This document shows positions 35,876 through 43,937 of a stretch of 64,000 nt of DNA, in pieces; within the stretch, counting starts at the first letter, position 1, and each line of letters begins with the position of its first letter. The DNA is taken from contig NZ_NEVU01000001.1 in the NCBI RefSeq assembly GCF_002261355.1, positions 62,001 through 126,000 on the forward strand, given 5' to 3'. This DNA is from Bordetella genomosp. 12 (lineage in GTDB: Bacteria; Pseudomonadota; Gammaproteobacteria; Burkholderiales; Burkholderiaceae_B). The notes beneath the pieces were generated by a model that was given only the letters and a program-made list of their open reading frames with translations, was not told where the DNA came from and ran no database searches. Both the position numbers and the translations under genes were made by a program.

Positions 35876-36921
35876 CACAGGCCCCGGGCCTTGCGCACGA
35901 AGCTCATGTCCACGCACAGCGAGTACGGGGTGCGTTTGAGTTCTTCATTGGAGAACTGCCGGCCGTCGCCCATGATGGCCAGCAGCCGCGCGTAGGCGTC
36001 CTCGGTGATGAGATTGTCTTTCAGGAACACGCTGTTCTGATAGACGCCGATGGTTTTCTCGATGGCCGCGCGCGGGAAGGCATTGAGATAATCCGCGTAG
36101 ATGGTGTCAGTGACTTCGGCGGCGCTATGCGTGCTGATGAAATCCTGCGCCTTGACCAGCGCGCTGACAAAGGCCTGCACCACTTCCGGGCGACGCTCGA
36201 CGGTGTCGCGCAAGGTCAGCGCCGCAATGCCCGGCACGTCGCCGCCCATGAATGCCTGCCACGAAGCATCGGTGGTGGCGTCGAAGATCGGTACGCCCCA
36301 GCCTTCGGCCTTGGCCTGCTCCATCATGGACATGGTGGCCATGCTGGCCGATACCGAGCCCGTCTTCAAGGCGCCGAGCATGGTGGCCAGGTCGCCCAGC
36401 GGCCGGATATCGACTTTGTCGCCCACGCCCGCTTTCTGCATCAGATAGACGGCCATCAACCAGGTGCTCGACTGCGGCTGGGTGGCGCCCATGCGTTTGC
36501 CGGCCAGGTCCTTCAACTCGCGCACTTTGCCGCTGTCGTAGTCTTCCTTGCGCACGATGACGTTGGCGTAGGTCAATTTGCGGTCAAAGCCGAAGATCAG
36601 GGTGGCCGGTTTGCCCGCCAGGGTCAGCGCGGGGGCGGCCGTGGCCGCGGTGGCGCCGAACAGGATCTGGCCGGCGGCCAGCAGCTGGTTGGTACGCGGG
36701 CCGCTTTGTGAATTGAGGTATTCCACGTCCAGGCCGTTGGCCCCGAAATAGCCCTTTTTCAAGGCGACGTAGCCGGCGGTGAAGAAAGGATCGATGCTGC
36801 CTTGACCGTACACGGCCTTGCCCAGCCGGGGTTGCGCCAGGGCGGGCAGCCCGATGAGCGAGGTCGCGGCCGCGCCGGCCAGCAACTGTCGACGTGTCAG
36901 GCCATGGGAAGGAGAAGTCAT
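35875..36921 (-). CDS. ABC transporter substrate-binding protein, NMT1/THI5-like
   Basis: This 348-residue periplasmic receptor is the first gene of the operon. A twin-arginine-like signal (LTRRQLLAGAAATSLIGLPALA) starts at about residue 9. The mature part has the NMT1 fold: GSIDPFFTAGYVALKKGYFGANGLDVEYLN, the LLAAGQILFGATAATAAP ligand-pocket strand, and DLAGKRMGATQPQS with YLMQKAGV. Such receptors bind pyrimidine precursors, sulfonates, nitriles or aromatic acids; the dehydrogenases downstream point to a carbon compound rather than thiamine, and no TPP riboswitch is visible upstream. A GAGGA ribosome site supports the ATG at 36921. Confidence 0.9.
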   Translation of the reverse strand: MTSPSHGLTRRQLLAGAAATSLIGLPALAQPRLGKAVYGQGSIDPFFTAGYVALKKGYFGANGLDVEYLNSQSGPRTNQLLAAGQILFGATAATAAPALTLAGKPATLIFGFDRKLTYANVIVRKEDYDSGKVRELKDLAGKRMGATQPQSSTWLMAVYLMQKAGVGDKVDIRPLGDLATMLGALKTGSVSASMATMSMMEQAKAEGWGVPIFDATTDASWQAFMGGDVPGIAALTLRDTVERRPEVVQAFVSALVKAQDFISTHSAAEVTDTIYADYLNAFPRAAIEKTIGVYQNSVFLKDNLITEDAYARLLAIMGDGRQFSNEELKRTPYSLCVDMSFVRKARGL

Positions 36922-36947
36922 GTCGTCCTCTTTGATTTTGTGGTGGC

Positions 36948-36970
36948 GTATCGAGTGTCGCCAACGATAC
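36948..36970. promoter_or_regulatory. inverted repeat upstream of the NMT1-like operon (possible operator)
   Basis: GTATCG-11 bases-CGATAC is a perfect inverted repeat 27 bases before the binding-protein ATG. Its position suits an operator, but no regulator gene is adjacent. Confidence 0.3.
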
Positions 36971-36987
36971 ATCAGCCATTGGCAGGC

Positions 36988-37019
36988 GGAAAAAAAAATG
37001 CCCGGCGGACCGGGCATTT
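36988..37019 (-). terminator. rho-independent terminator of topB
   Basis: On the minus strand AAATGCCCGG-TCCG-CCGGGCATTT is followed by a long T run. It starts 20 bases after the topB stop and also separates topB from the transport operon. Confidence 0.9.
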
Positions 37020-37038
37020 CGGGTTAACACTGACGCGC

Positions 37039-39684
37039 TCAGCTGGCGGTTTTCTTGGCGGCTGCCTTCTTGACCGCAGTCTTGGCCGCCGTTTTCTTGA
37101 CCGCGGCTTTCTTGACGGCCGTTTTGGCCGGGGCCTTCTTGGCTGCGGTCTTGGCCGCCGTTTTACTGGCCGTCTTGGTCGCGGTTTTGGTGGCGGTCTT
37201 GGTTGCCGTTTTGGCGCCGCGGCCGGGCTTTTCCGGGCGAGGCTCGAATTCAAAACCGATCTTGCCGTCGGGCTGGCGCACCAGGAAGGCCTTGAACTTG
37301 CGGTTCGTGCGGCTGGAGACGAAACCGTCGAGCAGATCGCTGCGTCCGTCGGACAACAGCTTGCTCATCTGCTCGCGCGAAATCTCCTGCTGCAGAATGA
37401 CCTTGCCGGAACGGAAGTCGCAGCTCTTTTGCGGGCCGACGGATTTCTCGCACACGTAGCTCATGCCATGTTCGAACACGCGCGCCGCGCATTTGGGGCA
37501 AGTGCCCACGGGCGTGTGGCCGCTGAAGTCCACGGGTTCGTCGTCGTCTTCGTCATTCTGACCGAAGTCGAACTCCAGCTTGTACTCGTCGCTGATGCGC
37601 AGGATGGCCGCAAACGGACGGCCCATCTTGCTGATGAAGCCTTGCAAGGGCCCGATCTCGCGCTTGGCCAGCAGCTCCTCGACCTCGGGCAATTCGAAGG
37701 TGCGTCCGCCCGGGTGCTTGCTGATCGAAAAATCGCATTGCGTGCACGCGTAGCGGCGATAGTTTTCCTTGACCACGCCGCCGCACTTCGGGCATGGCGT
37801 TTGCAAGGTGGCGTAATCGCCCGGCACCGTGTCGCGCTCGTACTCCTTGGCGCGCTTGACGATGACCTGGGTCATTTGCGCGATTTCGCGCATGAAGGCT
37901 TCGCGGTTCAGGCCGCCTTGCTCGATCTGCTTGAGCTTGTGCTCCCATTCGCCGGTCAGCTCGGGGGAGGTCAGTTCGGTGACGTCCAGGCCGGAGAGCA
38001 GCGTCATGAGCTGGCGCGCCTTGGCGGTGGGCACCAGGTCACGGCCTTCGCGGCGCAGATAGCTCTCGTTGAGCAAGCCTTCGATGATGGCCGCGCGGGT
38101 GGCCGGCGTGCCCAGGCCGCGCTCGGACATGGCCTCGCGCAGTTCTTCGTCGTCGACCAGCTTGCCCGCGCCTTCCATGGCCGACAGCAGCGTGGCTTCG
38201 TTGTAGCGTGCCGGCGGTTTGGTGGCCAGGGCCTCGGCGCGCACGTCCTCGGTGCGCACCGTTTCGCCCTCGGCGACCGGCACCAGGTTGGCGTCTTCGC
38301 CCTGCGCTTCCTTGCCGTAGACGGCCAGCCAGCCCGGCGCCACCAGTACCTTGCCATCGGTTCTGAAGCGATGACCCTGCACTTGGGTCAGGCGGGTGGT
38401 GACGCGGTATTCGGCGGCGGGGAAGAACACCGCCAGGAAGCGTTTGAGGACCAGGTCGTAGATCTTGCCTTCGGCTTCGCTCAGATCGTGCGGGATCTGC
38501 AGCGTGGGGATGATGGCAAAGTGATCCGATACTTTCTTGTTGTCGAAGATGCGGCGATTGGGTTTGACCCAGTCGTTGCTGACGACGGTGCCGGCATGGC
38601 GGGACAGCCCGCCCACGGCTTGCGAATCGCCCTCGGCCAGCGCGCGCATGGTCTGGCGCACCGTGTTGAGGTAATCCTCCGGCAGGTAGCGCGAATCGGT
38701 ACGCGGATAGGTCAGCGCCTTGTGGCGTTCGTAGAGGGTCTGGGCCAGCGCCAGCGTGGTCTTGGCCGAGAAGCCGAAGCGGCCATTGGCCTCGCGTTGC
38801 AGCGAGGTCAGGTCGTAGAGCGCCGGCGACATCTGGGTCGAGGGCTTGGACTCTTCCGTGACCTGTCCGGCCTGGCTGCGGCAGGCGGCCACGACGCTTT
38901 GCGCGGCGGCTTGAGACCACAGCCGGGATTCGCGCTTTTCGGGGTCGCGCTCGTCTTTCTTGAACTCCGGGTCGATCCAGCGGCCCTCGTACAGACCGGC
39001 GGCGGCCACGAACGTCGCGTGCACCTCCCAGTAGTCACGCGAGACGAAGCTGCGGATGCGGCTTTCACGCTCGGCCACGATGGCCAGCGTCGGCGTTTGC
39101 ACGCGTCCGACGGGCGTTTTGAAAAAGCCCCCGTCCTTGCTGTTGAAGGCCGTCATGGCCCGCGTGCCATTGATGCCCACCAGCCAATCGGCTTCGGCGC
39201 GCGAACGGGCGGCGGCCTCCAGCGGTTTGAGCTGGACGTCGTCGCGCAGATTCTCGAACGCTTCGCGGATGGCCGCTTGCGTCATGGATTGCAGCCACAG
39301 GCGCTGGATGGGCTTTTTCACCCCGGCGTACTGGATGATGTAGCGAAAAATGAGTTCGCCCTCGCGGCCAGCGTCACAGGCATTGATGATGGCATCCACA
39401 TCTTTGCGCTTGGCCAAGCGCACCAGCAGCTTCAGGCGTTCGGCGGATTTTTTGTCCGTCGGTCCCAACTCGAAGGCGGGCGGGATCACCGGCAGATGGG
39501 TGAAACTCCATTTGCCCTTGACCGGGTCGTTGGGCGCCACCAGACTGAGCAAATGCCCGATACTGGAAGCCAGTACGTAACGTTCGCTTTCAAAATAGTC
39601 ACCCTCGCGCGCAAAGCCTCCCAGAGCGCGTGATATATCCAGGGCTACCGAGGGTTTCTCGGCAATGATCAGCGTTTTGTTCAT
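37039..39684 (-). CDS. topB: DNA topoisomerase III with Lys/Ala-rich histone-H1-like tail
   Basis: This type IA topoisomerase (881 residues) decatenates and relaxes DNA. It has an N-terminal TOPRIM domain (LIIAEKPSVALDISRALGG, then NACDAGREGELIFR) and the active-site Tyr in TYPRTDSRYLP near residue 326. C-terminal zinc-ribbon segments follow (CPKCGGVVKENYRRYAC, CPKCAARVFEHGMSYVC). The last 60 or so residues are a low-complexity tail of KTA and KKA repeats, much like bacterial H1-type histones, and should bind DNA non-specifically. E. coli TopB is 653 residues, so this is a long form. It is a monocistronic gene with its own terminator, divergent from the DUF2157 gene. Confidence 0.94.
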   Translation of the reverse strand: MNKTLIIAEKPSVALDISRALGGFAREGDYFESERYVLASSIGHLLSLVAPNDPVKGKWSFTHLPVIPPAFELGPTDKKSAERLKLLVRLAKRKDVDAIINACDAGREGELIFRYIIQYAGVKKPIQRLWLQSMTQAAIREAFENLRDDVQLKPLEAAARSRAEADWLVGINGTRAMTAFNSKDGGFFKTPVGRVQTPTLAIVAERESRIRSFVSRDYWEVHATFVAAAGLYEGRWIDPEFKKDERDPEKRESRLWSQAAAQSVVAACRSQAGQVTEESKPSTQMSPALYDLTSLQREANGRFGFSAKTTLALAQTLYERHKALTYPRTDSRYLPEDYLNTVRQTMRALAEGDSQAVGGLSRHAGTVVSNDWVKPNRRIFDNKKVSDHFAIIPTLQIPHDLSEAEGKIYDLVLKRFLAVFFPAAEYRVTTRLTQVQGHRFRTDGKVLVAPGWLAVYGKEAQGEDANLVPVAEGETVRTEDVRAEALATKPPARYNEATLLSAMEGAGKLVDDEELREAMSERGLGTPATRAAIIEGLLNESYLRREGRDLVPTAKARQLMTLLSGLDVTELTSPELTGEWEHKLKQIEQGGLNREAFMREIAQMTQVIVKRAKEYERDTVPGDYATLQTPCPKCGGVVKENYRRYACTQCDFSISKHPGGRTFELPEVEELLAKREIGPLQGFISKMGRPFAAILRISDEYKLEFDFGQNDEDDDEPVDFSGHTPVGTCPKCAARVFEHGMSYVCEKSVGPQKSCDFRSGKVILQQEISREQMSKLLSDGRSDLLDGFVSSRTNRKFKAFLVRQPDGKIGFEFEPRPEKPGRGAKTATKTATKTATKTASKTAAKTAAKKAPAKTAVKKAAVKKTAAKTAVKKAAAKKTAS
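37045..37220 (-). repeat. degenerate coding repeat for the Lys/Ala-Thr tail of TopB
   Basis: Imperfect direct repeats of about 12 bases (GACC/GCC.GTTTT type units on the plus strand) encode successive K-T-A-T and K-K-A-A blocks. Slippage here could change tail length between strains. Confidence 0.7.
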
Positions 39685-39747
39685 GAGTATCCAGTGGCGG
39701 CAGTCCCGCCTTAATTAGCGCGGATGATAAGAGGGGAGATTCGCGAG

Positions 39748-42369
39748 ATGCAAGTCGGCACCACTCAACAGGCGGGATCGGAACTTCATGCATGGCGTCA
39801 ATTTCTCGGTCGGACTACGCTTTGGCTGGCGGTTTTGCTGCTGGGCAGCGGGGTGATCTGCTGGGTGGCCGCCAACTGGCCCGGCATGACCATCATTCGT
39901 CGTTTTACTCTGGCGCAGGGCCTTTTAACCATCTCCGTCTGCGTGAGCATCTGGCTGGCGCTGCGTTTACGGGGGACAGAGCGCCTGCGGCAACAATCCG
40001 CCGGCGCCGTGTTGACGCTGTCCGGTTTGCTGCTGGGCGCGCTGCTGGCCCTGTTGGGCCAAACCTACCAGACTGGCGCCGATACGTGGGAGCTCTTCGC
40101 CTGGTGGGCGCTGTTGATGCTGCCATGGGCCTTGGCCGCCGGCACCCAGATACTTTGGTTGCTTTGGTGCCTGGTCGTCAATGCCGCGCTGGGCCTGTGG
40201 ATCGGTGAACACCTGCTGGTGTGGTGGGATCAGCTATCCGACCCCGCTTTCGTGGCCCTGGTGATGGCGCTGGCCAATCTCATCATGCTCGGGGTGTGGG
40301 AGGCAGTGGTGCGGCGGCGCAACATCCAGACGCGGGTGGGGCCGCGGGTGCTGGCCTTCCTGGCCCTGACCGCCCTGGTGCTGCCCTTGATGTTCGCGGA
40401 TTTCATCGTCGGCGGCCAGGGCAAGGCCACCGGCCTGGCCTGGCTGGCCGTGACCCTGGGCCTGGGCTATTTCTATCAACGGGGACGCCGAGATCTGGTC
40501 ATCCTGGCCATGCTGGCCGCGGGCGTGATCTGCGTCTCGCTGCGCCTGGCCGGCGAGTGGCTGATGCGGCTCGAGCCGGGGGTGTGGGCCGCCCTGCCCC
40601 TGGCGGCCTTGCTCATGGCCGAGGCGGTCTGGGCCGCGCGCTGGCTGCGGCGGCTGGGTGAGCGCGGCCAGGCCTCGCACGGCGCACGTGCGGCCACTGT
40701 CGCCGCCGATGCCGAGCCGGCGGGCATGTCGGCGGGCCTGAGCGTGGATCCGGCCGACGATGCCGCGCCCGTGATCGAATTGGCCGAAGACAGCAGCCTG
40801 CATCACGCCGCCACCGCACCCTGGTATGTGCAGGGCCTGCTGGGTTTGAGCGCCTGGCTGGCCACCTTGCTGCTGCTGGTCTTTCTGTTTTTTTCGGGCA
40901 TGGTCAACAGCGACCAGGGCGCCGTGGTGTTTGGCCTGGTGCTGTGCGCGGCCGGTGTGGCCGTCCTGCGCGCCGCCCCCGGGCCCTTCTGGCGCCAATG
41001 CGCCATCGCCATGGCGTTTGCCGGGCAGTTGCTGGTGGTCTTCAGCTTTGTCGGCAATGACTCGATCGCCAGCGCCAGCCTGTTCATTGTGCTGCTGGCC
41101 GCGGCCGTCTACGTCCTGGCGCCGGATGTGCTGCTGCGCTTTCTGAGCGGCGGCCTGATCGCGTTCGGCATGACGGGGCTGGTATGGCAGGCCCTGCAGC
41201 CGGATCTCGACCGCCATGATGTGCTGAACATGTGGCTGGCGCTGGATGTGATGCGCGCCACTTTCCTGTGGCTGCCGGTCGCCGTGCTGGGCGCCTGGAT
41301 GGCCACGCTGGCCTTCTGCGCCGATCGCCGGCTGGCGCGCACCCAGCCGCATTTTCTCGAGCCGCTGGCGTGGGCTTTCGTGGTGGCGGTGCAGGGCATG
41401 GTCTGGATGGCGGGCGGGGTCGGGGTGGACCAATTGCCCGCGTTGTGGCGGCTGCATCGCCTCACGGCGCTGCTGAACATCGCCGGTGCGCTGCTGCCGG
41501 CGGTAGTGGCGCTCTGGCTGCTCTGGCCGCGCCGCCGGGTGCTGACGCTGTCGCTGGTCTTCATCACGCCGCTGGCCTTGCTGCTGCTGGCCTTGTTCTG
41601 GCTGCCCAGCCCCGGCATTGCATTTGCGCTGACGTGGATTCTCCTGGGTTTTGGCTTGAACAAGCCGCGTTTGACCGGTTTCGGCGTGCTCAGCCTGCTG
41701 GCCTATCTGATGCTGTATTACTACCAGATGGAGGTGCCTTTGCTGCAAAAGGCGATCTGGTTGTCGGCGGCGGCGGCTTTGCTGTTTTTGCTGCGCATCC
41801 TGGTCTGGCTGGTGCCGCGCTTCATGCGCACCGACGCGGGCCGCCGGCCCGTGGTGGCGCCGGCCTCGCGCGTCATGCGCCGCCGCGTCGCGGTGGTGCT
41901 CGGCGGTCTGGTGCTGGTGCTGGGTGTATGCAACGTCACGATCTACCAGCGCGAGCAACTGCTCGCGCATGGAGACGTCGCCATTCTGGAACTCGCCCCG
42001 GTGGATCCGCGGTCGCTGATGCAGGGCGATTACATGGCCTTGCGCTTTGCCGCCGGCACGGCGGTGTCAAAACTGCACCAGGCCGACGAGGGTGCGGCCG
42101 ATGATGGCTATGTGATTCTGGCGCCCGATGCACGCGGTGTGGCGCAACCCCTGCGCATCCAGGCGCAGGCCGATCCGCACGCCGCGGCCGAAATGGCCTT
42201 GCGCTATCGCGTGCGGCCCGGTGGCGTGCGCATCGTGACCAATGCGTATTTCTTCCCGGAAGGCCAGGCCGCCCGCTATGAGCGCGCGCGTTACGGCGAG
42301 GTCAGGCTGGACGGCCGCGGCACCGGCTTGCTGGTGCGCATGTTGGGCGAGGATATGCAGCCGCTCTAG
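39748..42369 (+). CDS. large membrane protein with DUF2157, DUF4401 and GDYXXLXY domains
   Basis: This is an 873-residue inner-membrane protein with more than 20 predicted helices. The N-terminal part (about 20-320) resembles DUF2157 ([25 protein letters not shown]). After a hydrophilic linker (about 300-355), a second set of helices resembles DUF4401 (about 355-700). A C-terminal periplasmic domain follows one more helix and has the GDYXXLXY signature as [10 protein letters not shown], then [21 protein letters not shown]. In many bacteria these domains are on separate adjacent genes; here they are fused. Function is unknown. The ATG at 39748 has GAGGGGAG nine bases upstream. Its stop overlaps the convergent gluQ stop by 4 bases. 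Confidence 0.85.
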   Translation: MQVGTTQQAGSELHAWRQFLGRTTLWLAVLLLGSGVICWVAANWPGMTIIRRFTLAQGLLTISVCVSIWLALRLRGTERLRQQSAGAVLTLSGLLLGALLALLGQTYQTGADTWELFAWWALLMLPWALAAGTQILWLLWCLVVNAALGLWIGEHLLVWWDQLSDPAFVALVMALANLIMLGVWEAVVRRRNIQTRVGPRVLAFLALTALVLPLMFADFIVGGQGKATGLAWLAVTLGLGYFYQRGRRDLVILAMLAAGVICVSLRLAGEWLMRLEPGVWAALPLAALLMAEAVWAARWLRRLGERGQASHGARAATVAADAEPAGMSAGLSVDPADDAAPVIELAEDSSLHHAATAPWYVQGLLGLSAWLATLLLLVFLFFSGMVNSDQGAVVFGLVLCAAGVAVLRAAPGPFWRQCAIAMAFAGQLLVVFSFVGNDSIASASLFIVLLAAAVYVLAPDVLLRFLSGGLIAFGMTGLVWQALQPDLDRHDVLNMWLALDVMRATFLWLPVAVLGAWMATLAFCADRRLARTQPHFLEPLAWAFVVAVQGMVWMAGGVGVDQLPALWRLHRLTALLNIAGALLPAVVALWLLWPRRRVLTLSLVFITPLALLLLALFWLPSPGIAFALTWILLGFGLNKPRLTGFGVLSLLAYLMLYYYQMEVPLLQKAIWLSAAAALLFLLRILVWLVPRFMRTDAGRRPVVAPASRVMRRRVAVVLGGLVLVLGVCNVTIYQREQLLAHGDVAILELAPVDPRSLMQGDYMALRFAAGTAVSKLHQADEGAADDGYVILAPDARGVAQPLRIQAQADPHAAAEMALRYRVRPGGVRIVTNAYFFPEGQAARYERARYGEVRLDGRGTGLLVRMLGEDMQPL

Positions 42370-43241
42370 GAGCGGGCAAAGCGCGCGCTCCAGATGCCGG
42401 TGGCGCGCGCCAGAAAGTCATCCCGGCCGCTGGCGGGCAGGCAGGCAAAGCCCAGATCCTGCCAGGCGCGCTGCAGGCAGGCCAGGGCATCCCGGGTGTC
42501 CAGCGCGGGCGCGTGGTTCTGCTTGGACAGCTTCAGGCCGCTTTGCGGGTCGATCACCAGAGGCAGATGCATGACGCGCGGCAGGGGCAGCCCCAGCAGA
42601 CGCGCCAGCACCCGCTGGCGCGCCGTCGACCCGAGGAGATCCGCACCGCGCACGATGTCGGTGACGCCCTGTTCGCCGTCATCGACGACCACGGCGAGCT
42701 GGTAAGCCCACATCCCGTCGGCGCGCTTGAGGACGAAATCGCCGACCGCGCTGGCGACATCCTGGGACTGCGCGCCCAGCCAGCGGTCGTCAAAGTGTTC
42801 GACCCCGGGCGGCACGCGCAAGCGCCAGGCGCGCGCCTGCCTGCCGGGCGCCAGGCCGTGGCGGCAGGTGCCGGGGTATGGCCGCTCGCCGTCGACGCCT
42901 GTCGCGCCGCGCAGCGCCGAGTCGGCGATCTCGCGCCGGGTGCAGCCGCAGCCATAGACCAGGCCTGCCTGCTCCAGGCGTGCGAAGGCCGCCTGATAGA
43001 CCGCATCACGCCGGGATTGCCACAGCACTTCGCCCTGCCAGTGCAGGCCCAGCTCGCGCAGCTGCCGCATGATCGTGGCGTCGGCGCCGGGCACGGCGCG
43101 GGGTTTATCGACGTCTTCGATGCGCAGCAGCCAGCGGCCCGCATGGGCGCGGGCATCGAGCCAGCTGGCCAGAGCCGCGACCAGCGAGCCGGCATGCAAA
43201 GGCCCGCTCGGGCTGGGGGCGAATCGGCCGATATAGCTCAC
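42366..43241 (-). CDS. gluQ: glutamyl-Q tRNA(Asp) synthetase
   Basis: GluQ (YadB) attaches glutamate to queuosine in the anticodon of tRNA-Asp. The 291-residue protein is a truncated GluRS without anticodon-binding domain. It has the class I motif [16 protein letters not shown], the zinc ligands of the C-x-C...Y-x3-C type (YGCGCTRR and PYPGTCRHG), and the KMSKS-equivalent LKLSKQN. It starts with GTG, the only start that gives the conserved [12 protein letters not shown] beginning. It lies 67 bases after smg, both on the minus strand, and is convergent with the DUF2157 protein gene. Confidence 0.93.
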   Translation of the reverse strand: MSYIGRFAPSPSGPLHAGSLVAALASWLDARAHAGRWLLRIEDVDKPRAVPGADATIMRQLRELGLHWQGEVLWQSRRDAVYQAAFARLEQAGLVYGCGCTRREIADSALRGATGVDGERPYPGTCRHGLAPGRQARAWRLRVPPGVEHFDDRWLGAQSQDVASAVGDFVLKRADGMWAYQLAVVVDDGEQGVTDIVRGADLLGSTARQRVLARLLGLPLPRVMHLPLVIDPQSGLKLSKQNHAPALDTRDALACLQRAWQDLGFACLPASGRDDFLARATGIWSARFARS

Positions 43242-43308
43242 GATGGGGAACAGGAAAAATCAGGGGGCAAGGATGCCCCCCGGGCGTTGCGGTAACGCCG
43301 GCGGCGGC

Positions 43309-43767
43309 TCAATGCAGCCGGTGGCTTTCTTCGTCGTCGAGCAGTTCTTCGAGCACCAGATTGTCGATCTCGGCTTCCTGGCTCCAGAGAACCATCAGGG
43401 CGATGATCTTGATCTTGGAGAGCGAGACCGGTACGTCGGGCGAGGCCAGAGCGCGATCGATCACGATTTCGCGCAAGGGCGGCGGCAAAACGCCGGCCGA
43501 TTCCAAAAAGGTGATGAAGCCGATCGAGGCGCTGCCCAGTTGCTGATACTCGGCGTCGGTATAGACGCGAAAGCCGGTGGCAGAGGTGTGGGCAAGATCG
43601 ACGCAGCGTTCCGTGGTTTCGGCCAAGCCGTAAAGCCATCCCAAGGCATCGTCTATGTCTTCGTGCTCGAAGCCGGCGGCAGCGAGCCGTTTTGCCAGCA
43701 CATCTGCCGCAGGACAGGCTTGCGGCGTGTAGTAGTTTTCGAACAGATAAACCAGGATATCGAACAT
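43309..43767 (-). CDS. smg: Smg/DUF494 family protein
   Basis: This 152-residue cytoplasmic protein is of unknown biochemical role. The family signature is strong: MFDILVYLFENYYTP at the start, FEHEDIDDALGWLYGL, YTDAEYQQLGSASIGFITFLE, and the C-terminal IALMVLWSQEAEIDNLVLEELL. In related bacteria smg sits between dprA and a topoisomerase gene (topA or topB). Here topB lies 3.6 kb downstream, separated by gluQ and the DUF2157 protein, and a TonB receptor gene occupies the upstream side. The ATG at 43767 matches the conserved N-terminus. Confidence 0.92.
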   Translation of the reverse strand: MFDILVYLFENYYTPQACPAADVLAKRLAAAGFEHEDIDDALGWLYGLAETTERCVDLAHTSATGFRVYTDAEYQQLGSASIGFITFLESAGVLPPPLREIVIDRALASPDVPVSLSKIKIIALMVLWSQEAEIDNLVLEELLDDEESHRLH

Positions 43768-43937
43768 ATGGCGAGTAAGGTGCCGGTTTGCACAGTCGGC
43801 CCGCATATCGGCAGACCAGCAAACATGATTTTACTTTACGCGGAACGGTCACTGGGATCAACCGCGATTCCACCAAGGATATCGGAGGCGTTGCGCCCGG
43901 AGGACGCGCTGCGGGGGACGTATCCCTCGCAGCGGGA

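Noticed and set aside
36948-36970. Shared regulator for the NMT1-like operon and the IclR/amidase region, based on similar GTATCG/CGATAC half-sites
   Set aside because: The spacers differ (11 versus 5 bases) and six-base half-sites recur by chance; not enough to claim a regulon.
36922-36995. TPP riboswitch upstream of the THI5-like receptor
   Set aside because: The leader is about 70 bases and has no thi-box sequence; only a short inverted repeat is seen.
36802-39633. Open frame of more than 900 codons antisense to topB
   Set aside because: It is a compositional shadow of topB; there is no start signal and no domain, and topB shows full motifs.
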